Part shown: positions 5,962 through 11,160 of the stretch, one piece after another
Layout of the letters: every line of letters starts with the position of its first letter
How positions within the stretch are numbered: the stretch's first letter is position 1
NCBI GenBank assembly: GCA_902783515.1
Contig: CACZRK010000073.1
Coordinates: 1-11,160, forward strand
Length of the DNA stretch: 11,160 bases
DNA from: an uncultured Coriobacteriaceae bacterium
GTDB taxonomy: Bacteria > Actinomycetota > Coriobacteriia > Coriobacteriales > UMGS124
Reading direction: 5' to 3'
Translations under genes and position numbers: made by a program
Notes under the pieces: generated by a model
The model's input: the letters and a program-made list of their open reading frames with translations, nothing else
What the model was told of the DNA's origin: nothing
Database searches by the model: none

Positions 5962-7254
5962 CTACCTCGCCGCCATGAGCTCGCGCACGCGCATGAGGTT
6001 GTCCAGCGCCGCCCGCAGCGTCTCGTCGCGCTTGGCGAAGTGCAGGCGCACGTAGCGCGACTCGCGGCTGCCGTCCGGCCCCTCGCGGAAGAAGCTCGAG
6101 CCGGGCACCGCGCCCACGCGCACCTTGCGCGCGAGGTCCTCGCAGAACGCAAGGTCGTCGTCGTAGCCGAACGCCGAGACGTCCACCATCACGTAATAGG
6201 CGCCCTCGGGCACGTTGTGGGCGAGCCCCGCGCGGTCCAGGCCCGCGCAGAGCAGGTCGCGCTTGTGGGTGTAGGTGTGAAGCAGCCCGTCGTAGTAGGA
6301 CTGCGGCATCCGCAGCCCCGCCACGACCGCCTCCTGCAGCGGCGCGGCGGCGCCGACGGTCAGGAAGTCGTGCACCTTCTTGATACGCGCGGTGATCTTG
6401 GCGGGGGCGATCGTGTAGCCAAGGCGCCAGCCCGTGATGGAGTACGTCTTTGACAGCGAGCTGACGCTGATCGTGCGCTCGCGCATGCCCGGCAGCGTGG
6501 CGAAGTAGACGTGCCGATGCGGGGCGTAGACGATGTGCTCGTAGACCTCGTCGGTAAGCACGTAGACGTCGTACTTCTCGACAAGGTCGGCGATGACCCG
6601 CAGCTCGTCGCGCGTGAACACCTTGCCGCAGGGGTTGGACGGGTTGCACAGGACGAGCGCCTTCGCCGGGCGACCGTCAGGCGTCGCCGGGTGGCCGAGC
6701 ACCGCCCGGCCAGCGAGGGCGGCCTCCAGCTCGGCGGGGTCAAAGTCGTAGGTCGGCGGGCGCAGCGGCACGTACACCGGGTCCGCGCCCGACAGGATCG
6801 CGTCGGCGCCGTAGTTCTCGTAGAACGGCGAGAAGACCACCACGCGGTCGCCGGGGTTGGCGACCGTCATCATCGCGGCCATCATCGCCTCGGTGGAGCC
6901 GCAGGTGATCACGACCTCAGTCTCCGGGTCGATCGGAAACGTCGACGCGGCGTCGGCCGGCAGCCCGAGGGCGGCCTTCGCGGCGGGCGCCGCGTCAGGG
7001 GCGACGCCCCAGCTCATGAAGGACTCCTGCTTCGCCGCGAGCGCCTCGCGCGTGTCGCAGGCGCCCCAGGTGATCGAGTACTGGTGGTAGTCCTCGTGCG
7101 CGACCTCGGCGAGGCGATCTAGGACGGCGGCGGGCGGGTCGAAGTCCGGGAAGCCCTGCGAGAGGTTCACGGCCCCGTATCGCGCGCAGACGCGCGTCAT
7201 GCGACGGATGACGGAGTCGGTGAAGGTCGCCGTACGATGGGAGAGTGGCTGCAT
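5962..7254 (-). CDS. Pyridoxal-phosphate aminotransferase, class I/II
   Basis: This is a 430-residue cytosolic fold-type I aminotransferase, which moves an amino group between an amino acid and a 2-oxo acid through pyridoxal phosphate. Visible landmarks are LSQGFPDFDPP (residues 31-41), CGSTEAMMAA (118-127) for the phosphate loop, CNPSNPCGK (203-211), TDEVYEH (234-240) with the cofactor-binding Asp and Tyr, SLSKTYSITGWRLGY (266-280) with the Schiff-base lysine K269, and YVRLHFA (401-407) with the carboxylate-binding Arg. It resembles the aspartate, kynurenine or methionine aminotransferase-like groups, so the substrate is uncertain. The region at 78-112, between the AAKQ helix and the CGSTE loop, is longer than usual for the group and rich in Ala and Pro. 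The start is the ATG at 7254, with AAGGA about 10 bases upstream. An in-frame start at 7296 would leave almost no leader after the candidate promoter. The zinc-finger gene follows directly. Confidence 0.92.
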   Translation of the reverse strand: MQPLSHRTATFTDSVIRRMTRVCARYGAVNLSQGFPDFDPPAAVLDRLAEVAHEDYHQYSITWGACDTREALAAKQESFMSWGVAPDAAPAAKAALGLPADAASTFPIDPETEVVITCGSTEAMMAAMMTVANPGDRVVVFSPFYENYGADAILSGADPVYVPLRPPTYDFDPAELEAALAGRAVLGHPATPDGRPAKALVLCNPSNPCGKVFTRDELRVIADLVEKYDVYVLTDEVYEHIVYAPHRHVYFATLPGMRERTISVSSLSKTYSITGWRLGYTIAPAKITARIKKVHDFLTVGAAAPLQEAVVAGLRMPQSYYDGLLHTYTHKRDLLCAGLDRAGLAHNVPEGAYYVMVDVSAFGYDDDLAFCEDLARKVRVGAVPGSSFFREGPDGSRESRYVRLHFAKRDETLRAALDNLMRVRELMAAR

Positions 7255-7308
7255 GGGCTGATGGTCCTTCCGATGAGCAAGGCGCGCCGGTCGCATTTTT
7301 GCCCGAAT

Positions 7309-7317
7309 TCTATACCA
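7309..7317 (-). promoter_or_regulatory. Candidate extended -10 promoter of the aminotransferase gene
   Basis: Read on the - strand, TGGTATAGAAT includes TG-N-TATAGA, an extended -10 (hexamer at 7309-7314). Transcription would start near 7302, about 48 nt before the ATG at 7254. No -35 match is visible, as is usual for extended -10 promoters. The 8-bp palindrome ACCGCGGT at 7317-7324 touches its upstream edge and could be an operator half. Confidence 0.45.
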
Positions 7318-7345
7318 CCGCGGTAGGCACCATGGCAGCGCATGG

Positions 7346-7374
7346 CGGCACGGGGGCGGGAACGCCCCGTGCCG
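7346..7374 (-). terminator. Strong hairpin after the YbjQ gene
   Basis: CGGCACGGGG (7346-7355) and CCCCGTGCCG (7365-7374) form a perfect 10-bp stem that can extend into the 9-nt loop with CG/CG. It starts 45 bp past the ybjQ stop and lies just before the aminotransferase promoter, which is where the membrane-protein/ybjQ transcript should end. No T tract follows on either strand. Confidence 0.5.
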
Positions 7375-7418
7375 TCACGCCCCCGACATCGCGCGAGCAC
7401 CGACGACCAGCCCCTCAC

Positions 7419-7739
7419 CTACCGCAGGCGGACCGCCGTGCCTGACGTCGTGACCATCAGCATGCCGTTCTCAGCGCCGAGCACCTCGTAGTCAACGTCC
7501 ACGCCGACCACGGCGTCTGCCCCTCGCTCGACGGCTCGCTGCTCCATCTCCCGCAGCGCCTGCTCGCGCGCGGCGAGCAGCTCCTTCTCGTAGCCGCCGG
7601 AGCGGCCCCCGAAGAAGTTGCGCAGGCTCGCGCCGATGTCCCGCAGGACGTCGACGCCGGTGACGACCTCGCCGAACACGATGCCCCTGTACTCGGCGAT
7701 CTCGCGGCCCTCCACGGAGGGCGTCGTCGTCAGGATCAT
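7419..7739 (-). CDS. ybjQ: YbjQ-family protein (UPF0145, heavy-metal-binding-like domain)
   Basis: The 106-residue length and sequence match the YbjQ/UPF0145 family: ILTTTPSVEGREI at the N-terminus, YRGIVFGEVVTGVDVLRDIGA (residues 17-37) across the first half, GGRSGGYEKELLAAREQAL (44-62), and GADAVVGVDVDYEVLG (73-88) with a C-terminal MLMVTTSGTAV strand. Members form small oligomeric alpha/beta proteins, probably pentamers. A metal-binding role was proposed from structure, but no function is proven. The ATG at 7739 is preceded by GGAGGAAGGGG at a normal distance. It starts 44 bp after the large membrane-protein gene on the same strand and probably shares its transcript. Confidence 0.92.
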   Translation of the reverse strand: MILTTTPSVEGREIAEYRGIVFGEVVTGVDVLRDIGASLRNFFGGRSGGYEKELLAAREQALREMEQRAVERGADAVVGVDVDYEVLGAENGMLMVTTSGTAVRLR

Positions 7740-7783
7740 GCCAGCATCCCCTTCCTCCGTTCACGTCCCGTCCGTGCGAAGGC

Positions 7784-9862
7784 CTACGCGGCGTCCGCAG
7801 CGGCGGAACCGTCGGCGCCCGCCGACGACGAGCCGTCAGCCCTCGCGGAGCTCGCCGCGCCGGCCATGCCGTCCGTGCCGCCAGAGGCGTAGTCGCCCAC
7901 GAACCCGCTCGCCACGAAGGCGTCCGATTCGCCGGCGTTCACGTCAGCGCCCGTCCCCTCGCCCCCGTCCGGCACGGTGTACGTGAACGAGACGTCGTCG
8001 CCGACCTGATACGTCACGATGCCGATCATGTTCGGCAGCGCGAAGTCGTAGATCGCGCCGGCCGGCGCGTCGCCCGTCGTCGCCGTGCCCGACTCGGGGT
8101 CGGTCTCCGCCTGCGTGGCGCCGGGCTCAAGGGTGACGTAGAAGTGCGAGTTGCCGTCGATGACCGCCTGCGCGATTGTCTTGATCATGCCCGTGACCTG
8201 AGGTCCGCCTGCCGCCACCGCGATGCTGGCGTCCACGTCGTCCGCGCTCAGGACGCCCTGCTGCGCGAGGAGCGTCAGGTAGTTCGCCTGGCACTCCGCG
8301 ACCGTGTTGCCGACCGCGACGTTCTGGTACTGCTCGATGTTGACCATCGCGTACATCTTCACGAGACCGGCCGAGTCCTTGAGCGCCATGAAGTAGGTGG
8401 GCTGGCCGGAGATGTTCAGCAGCAGCGGGAAGGTTGCCGTGTAGCGCAGGTTCTGGACCTGGCCCTCGGCAGACACCATCGCGGAGTCCTCGGTGGCGCC
8501 GGCGACGCTGTAGAAGCGCGACTCCCCGGTGCGCTGGTTCACGAGGATGAAGCCGATGATCGAGTTGTCCGCGGTGACCGAGCTCACGCCCGTGTACAGG
8601 TAGACGTCGTCGTTCTGGGCGATGTAGTTGTAGCCGCTGTTCCCGTCGGTCCCCGGCGTCGTGCGCACGACACCCTTCTGGCCGATGAAGGAGTTCAGCC
8701 AGCCGCCCGAGTACAGGCCGCTCCAGTTGTACTGCGTGATGAGCAGGTCAGACGGGTAGGCACGATCCACCCACTGCGGGCAGTCGCCGATGGCGTAGTC
8801 CTGCGTCTCGCCGGTGCAGGCGTTCACGAGCACGACGCGCTGGATGTCCGTGCCGTCAAACAGGCCGATGGTGCGCTTCTGAACCGGGAAGACCCACCAC
8901 GGGGTGCCGTCCTCGTCAATCTCGAAGGACTTCTCGTCAAACATGTACGTCGGGTAGCGAAGCTGCACGTAGCGGTCGATGTTGCGCGCGAGCGGCTCGC
9001 TCTCGGAGTACTTGATCGGCTGGTCGAGACGGACGACCTCGGCATTCTGCGTCGTCATGTCCACGATGACGTAGGCGGGGATGCCGTTGGCGCGGTTCGT
9101 GAGCCACTTGAACAGGTCGGCGTAGTTGAGCGGGCTCACGCGCACCGGCTTGCCGTGGTAGTTGATCTGGCTGTACATGTCGGAGATCTCAAACTGGCTG
9201 ACGTACTCCGGGATGGAGCCCATGGCGCGGTTGCCCAGCAGGATGGCAGAGGCGCGGTCGATGACGGGCACCTCGGAGTAGTTCACCTCGCTGATGTCCT
9301 GCGCGAAGTTGCCGTCCTGCGTCTCCAGCACGGTCGCATAGCGATGCGCGTTGCCCGGGATGATGGAGAAGCCGGCGATCTTGCCGATGGCGAAGACAGC
9401 CAGGACGACCACCGGCACGATCAGCGCGCGGCGCATCCACTTCTTGCGGGCCTCCTTGCCGGACGTGTCCTTGTGGTGGCGCAGCGCCCAGACCCATACG
9501 CCGACGGCAATGACGAGCGCGAACAGCAGAAGCCACCACCAGACGCCCTCGCTGTGCAGGTTGATCGCCGGGTGGAACCACCAGTAGCAGAAGGCGAGCA
9601 CCGCGACGAGCACGACGGCCAGGATGACGAGCGCGCGCTTGCTCCATGCCGCCATCTTGTTGAAGGCGCCGCTGAAGTCGATGTTCACCTGGGGCGCGCC
9701 TCCCCCCTTGCCGCCATCGCCCGATCCGCCGGACGCCGCGCCACCGGCGGCGTCCCCCTCCTGCCCCGAGTCGCCCGCGCCCCTTCCGCCGGCGCTCGGC
9801 ATCGGGAAGCCGAAGAGGCTCCCGAGCATGTCGTTCAGGTTGAAGTCGTTCTTGTCGGCCAT
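7784..9862 (-). CDS. Large conserved-type membrane protein of unknown function
   Basis: The protein has 692 residues. The order is: a short N-terminal segment (DFNLNDMLGSLFGFP, 6-20), a Gly/Ala/Ser/Asp-rich linker (24-57), membrane helices at about 76-96, 104-127 and 146-165, then an outward-facing domain of about 450 residues, and a low-complexity Gly/Asp/Ser/Ala tail (about 636-692). The basic loop RHHKDTSGKEARKKWMRR between helices 2 and 3 fixes that loop inside and the large domain outside. The domain has repeated aromatic strands such as PTYMFDEKSFEIDEDGTPWWV (304-324), VLVNACTGETQDY (344-356) and FILVNQRTGESRFYSV (438-453), like tandem PepSY-type modules, though I cannot confirm that. 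Similar long proteins occur in gut clostridia and coriobacteria as far as I recall, without known function. The start is the ATG at 9862, with AGGGGG just upstream. Starting at 9970 would add an implausible basic extension. ybjQ follows. Confidence 0.85.
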   Translation of the reverse strand: MADKNDFNLNDMLGSLFGFPMPSAGGRGAGDSGQEGDAAGGAASGGSGDGGKGGGAPQVNIDFSGAFNKMAAWSKRALVILAVVLVAVLAFCYWWFHPAINLHSEGVWWWLLLFALVIAVGVWVWALRHHKDTSGKEARKKWMRRALIVPVVVLAVFAIGKIAGFSIIPGNAHRYATVLETQDGNFAQDISEVNYSEVPVIDRASAILLGNRAMGSIPEYVSQFEISDMYSQINYHGKPVRVSPLNYADLFKWLTNRANGIPAYVIVDMTTQNAEVVRLDQPIKYSESEPLARNIDRYVQLRYPTYMFDEKSFEIDEDGTPWWVFPVQKRTIGLFDGTDIQRVVLVNACTGETQDYAIGDCPQWVDRAYPSDLLITQYNWSGLYSGGWLNSFIGQKGVVRTTPGTDGNSGYNYIAQNDDVYLYTGVSSVTADNSIIGFILVNQRTGESRFYSVAGATEDSAMVSAEGQVQNLRYTATFPLLLNISGQPTYFMALKDSAGLVKMYAMVNIEQYQNVAVGNTVAECQANYLTLLAQQGVLSADDVDASIAVAAGGPQVTGMIKTIAQAVIDGNSHFYVTLEPGATQAETDPESGTATTGDAPAGAIYDFALPNMIGIVTYQVGDDVSFTYTVPDGGEGTGADVNAGESDAFVASGFVGDYASGGTDGMAGAASSARADGSSSAGADGSAAADAA

Positions 9863-10013
9863 GGATCCCCCTAGGTCGATCGCGTACGTTGCCTCGAATG
9901 CCCGCGCGACTTGGCGCTTGCCGTTCAGGATACCGTCAGATCGCACGCCCCGACGCGGCGATCGGCCCATTTCGTCGGCCGGTCGGGGAAACGCCGCAGG
10001 TCATGACGGATTG

Positions 10014-10043
10014 TTGACATCCGCCTTACAACTCGCTCATCCT
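10014..10043 (+). promoter_or_regulatory. Possible promoter: perfect TTGACA with a poor -10
   Basis: TTGACA at 10014-10019 is a perfect -35 hexamer. With an 18-bp spacer the -10 position reads CATCCT (10038-10043), which matches only 3 of 6. Transcription would run toward xpt and cross the palindrome at 10058-10073. It is a weaker candidate than the -10 at 10127. Confidence 0.25.
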
Positions 10044-10057
10044 CGCGCCTCCTTGCA

Positions 10058-10073
10058 CGTCCCGCGCGGGACG
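10058..10073. promoter_or_regulatory. Perfect 16-bp palindrome CGTCCCGCGCGGGACG
   Basis: Both halves match over all 8 positions. It lies in the divergent gap, about 170 bp before xpt and about 195 bp before the membrane-protein gene. It may be an operator for a dimeric regulator. In DNA this GC-rich, one such palindrome per 10-20 kb is expected by chance, so the location is the main argument. Confidence 0.35.
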
Positions 10074-10126
10074 CGGAAATACTGTCTTGCGCCCCACGCG
10101 CGGCCCGCCGCCGACGAAGCGGTTAG

Positions 10127-10132
10127 TATCAT
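10127..10132 (+). promoter_or_regulatory. Candidate -10 element (TATCAT) of xpt
   Basis: TATCAT matches TATAAT at 5 of 6 positions, in the most AT-rich part of the gap. Transcription would start near 10139, just before the leader hairpin at 10147. No -35 match lies at the right distance. The sequence TATCATGGGGA resembles TACCATGGGGA at the glycerate kinase promoter. Confidence 0.4.
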
Positions 10133-10146
10133 GGGGAGCAACGAGG

Positions 10147-10188
10147 GTCGTGCGGTCGGGGGTGTTCGATCGCCCGGCATCGCACGAC
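10147..10188 (+). promoter_or_regulatory. Leader hairpin in the xpt 5' untranslated region
   Basis: GTCGTGCG (10147-10154) pairs perfectly with CGCACGAC (10181-10188). After an internal loop the stem continues with CGGG (10157-10160) and CCCG (10173-10176). It would form right at the 5' end of the predicted xpt transcript, about 57 nt before the start codon. It could stabilise the mRNA or take part in regulation. It lacks the three-way junction and kissing-loop sequences of purine riboswitches. Confidence 0.35.
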
Positions 10189-10244
10189 GCCATGACATGT
10201 GACGGGGGCCGGCCGCGTGCCGTGCCGGAGCGAAGGGAGCGCGC

Positions 10245-10823
10245 ATGAAGGAGCTCGAGGATCGCATCGCGTCGGAAGGCGTCGTGCGCGACGGCGGGGT
10301 GCTCAAGGTTGGCTCGTTCCTGAACCATCAGTGCGACATCTCCCTGTTCGACCGCATGGGCGCCGCCTGGGCCGAGCACTTCAGCGGCAAGCGCGTCGAC
10401 AAGATCCTGACCATCGAGGCGAGCGGCATCGGCATCGCCTGCATGGCGGCGCGTCACTTCGGCAACGTGCCCGTCGTGTTCGCGAAGAAGTCCCCCTCTC
10501 TCAACCTGGACGGTGCGCAGTACCACGTCGTGATCCACTCGTTCACCAAGGACGCCGACTTCAACGTGATCGTCTCCAAGGACTTCATCCAGGAGGGCGA
10601 GCACGTGCTGATCATCGACGACTTCCTCGCCAACGGCGCCGCCACCGAGGGGCTCATCGAGATCTGCGATCAGGCGGGCGCCATCGTGGAGGGCATCGGC
10701 ATCGCCATCGAGAAGGGCTTCCAGCCGGGCGGAGCATGCCTGCGCGACCGCGGCTACGACCTCTGCTCGCTCGCCATCATCAAGAGCATGGACGCGCAGA
10801 CCGGCGAGGTCGTGTTCGCGTGA
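10245..10823 (+). CDS. xpt: Xanthine phosphoribosyltransferase
   Basis: The 192-residue cytosolic enzyme transfers phosphoribose from PRPP to xanthine to give XMP, salvaging purine toward GMP. Its length matches Xpt of the Bacillus type (about 190). Landmarks are the N-terminal GVLKVGSFLNHQCD (18-31), IEASGIGIACMAA (57-69), PVVFAKKSPSLN (76-87), YHVVIHSFTK (93-102), and the PRPP loop VLIIDDFLANGAA (121-133) with its two acidic residues. GFQPGG (158-163) follows near the C-terminus. The ATG at 10245 has AAGGGAG at 10233-10239, 5 bases upstream. No uracil permease-type transporter or other purine gene is beside it, so it is probably monocistronic, transcribed from near 10139 and ended by the hairpin at 10944-10986. 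The member looks complete, with no missing motif. Confidence 0.95.
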   Translation: MKELEDRIASEGVVRDGGVLKVGSFLNHQCDISLFDRMGAAWAEHFSGKRVDKILTIEASGIGIACMAARHFGNVPVVFAKKSPSLNLDGAQYHVVIHSFTKDADFNVIVSKDFIQEGEHVLIIDDFLANGAATEGLIEICDQAGAIVEGIGIAIEKGFQPGGACLRDRGYDLCSLAIIKSMDAQTGEVVFA

Positions 10824-10943
10824 GCCTCGACCACGGCGCCGGCAAGGCTAGGAAGAGCGAATCGGCCGATGCCACGAGGACGAACATGGCCGACAGGTGA
10901 GCCCGTCGGACGTACGTCCTCGACGTCGTCGACAACAAGCAGC

Positions 10944-10986
10944 CAAGCGCCCGCGGCGGTCCGTCTCGCGAGCCCGCGGGCGCTTG
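10944..10986. terminator. Strong bidirectional terminator between xpt and the right-edge gene
   Basis: CAAGCGCCCGCGG (10944-10956) and CCGCGGGCGCTTG (10974-10986) form a perfect 13-bp stem around a 17-nt loop. It lies about 120 bp after the xpt stop and 61 bp past the stop of the gene entering from the right. The - strand tail (GCTGCTTGTTGTC) is richer in T than the + strand tail. A 12-bp palindrome GGACGTACGTCC at 10908-10919 lies between xpt and this stem. Confidence 0.7.
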
Positions 10987-11047
10987 ACTCGTGCGCATGC
11001 GCCGCGGCGCGTTCTATGACGTGCGCCAAACGTGACGCCGCTTGAAA

Positions 11048-11160
11048 CTACGCGTCCGCGTGCGCCGGATACCGAATGCCATACTTCTCGCAGAGGCGGT
11101 CGCGAAGCTCGGGGTCCGTGAGGATCTTGGCGACGTCCTCCGCGCGCCCGTCCGCGACGA
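11048..11160 (-). CDS. C-terminal end of an unrecognised gene (5' end beyond the right edge)
   Basis: Read on the - strand, 36 codons are open from the edge to a TAG at 11048-11050. The peptide includes EDVAKILTDPELRDRLCEKY and ends GIRYPAHADA. The composition (Asp, Glu, Leu, balanced charge) is that of a real soluble protein rather than of a shadow frame, and a strong hairpin lies just beyond the stop. The fragment is too short to assign a family. It looks like a C-terminal helix pair of a cytosolic enzyme. Confidence 0.6.
   Translation of the reverse strand, partial: VADGRAEDVAKILTDPELRDRLCEKYGIRYPAHADA

Larger units (their letters stand above)
9863..10244. other. Divergent regulatory gap between the membrane-protein gene and xpt
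   Basis: There is no gene here. The stretch contains a perfect TTGACA at 10014-10019, the palindrome at 10058-10073, a -10 like TATCAT at 10127-10132, and a leader hairpin at 10147-10188. On the - strand, AAGGAGG at 10048-10054 is followed 7 bases later by an ATG and only three more codons before a TAA (10026-10040). A TATCCT on the - strand at 9927-9932 is a weak -10 candidate for the membrane-protein gene. I see no guanine-riboswitch core. Confidence 0.55.

Noticed and set aside
5958..6152. Longer zinc-finger protein starting at 6152
   Set aside because: The extra 65 residues overlap the aminotransferase gene in another frame and are Arg/Ser/Ala-rich shadow sequence. The ATG at 5957 fits coupling to the upstream stop.
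7255..7296. Earlier start for the aminotransferase at 7296
   Set aside because: It would lie only a few bases after the predicted transcript start, and the extra residues resemble translated leader. The ATG at 7254 has AAGGA upstream.
8144..9874. 576-codon open frame on the + strand
   Set aside because: It is antisense to the membrane-protein gene. Its translation is dominated by Arg, Val, His and Asp and has no hydrophobic core or motif, while the - strand frame has clear membrane helices and ordered domains.
9863..9970. Earlier start for the membrane protein at 9970
   Set aside because: It would add 36 basic residues ahead of MADKNDFNLN. The ATG at 9862 has AGGGGG directly upstream.
10074..10244. 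Guanine riboswitch upstream of xpt
   Set aside because: The conserved core and kissing loops of the purine riboswitch are absent. Only a simple hairpin is seen.

Overview
The window is very GC-rich, with compact protein genes, GC-rich hairpins in the gaps and hexamers close to the sigma-70 type upstream of several genes. Together with the gene content (xpt, a GntP permease next to a type 1 glycerate kinase, and a YbjQ protein behind a large membrane protein) this suggests a host-associated high-GC actinobacterium. Coriobacteriia of the Olsenella/Atopobium/Collinsella kind is my best guess. That placement is inference: no rRNA or other marker gene is present.

Layout, left to right. (1) Positions 3-560, + strand: the 3' end of a protein with an Arg/Gly/Tyr/Asp-rich tail built from ten-residue repeats, probably the tail of a DEAD-box RNA helicase. 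(2) Positions 561-1315: a long gap with a terminator-like hairpin and a cluster of short inverted repeats in both orientations. (3) Positions 1316-4320, + strand: a possible 34-codon leader ORF overlapping the start of a GntP-family permease, then a glycerate kinase. The pair reads as uptake of D-glycerate (or a similar sugar acid) and its phosphorylation into lower glycolysis. (4) Positions 4435-5148, + strand: an unrecognised coiled-coil protein. (5) Positions 5149-5525: a gap rich in hairpins, ending in the best intrinsic terminator of the left half. A small RNA is possible here.

(6) Positions 5526-7254, - strand: a class I/II PLP aminotransferase followed four bases later by a small protein with two treble-clef zinc-finger repeats. 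(7) Positions 7419-9862, - strand: a 692-residue membrane protein with three N-terminal membrane helices and a large outward-facing domain, followed by a YbjQ (UPF0145) protein. (8) Positions 9863-10244: a divergent regulatory gap with a perfect 16-bp palindrome and a hairpin leader in front of (9) xpt, xanthine phosphoribosyltransferase, 10245-10823, + strand. (10) A strong hairpin at 10944-10986 separates xpt from (11) the 3' end of an unrecognised - strand gene running off the right edge.

Most of the window looks like ordinary chromosomal housekeeping and catabolic DNA. I see no phage, insertion sequence, CRISPR array, tRNA or rRNA. The least explained parts are the inverted-repeat cluster at 732-1049, the hairpin-rich gap at 5149-5525, the twin zinc-finger protein coupled to an aminotransferase, and the large membrane protein of unknown function.
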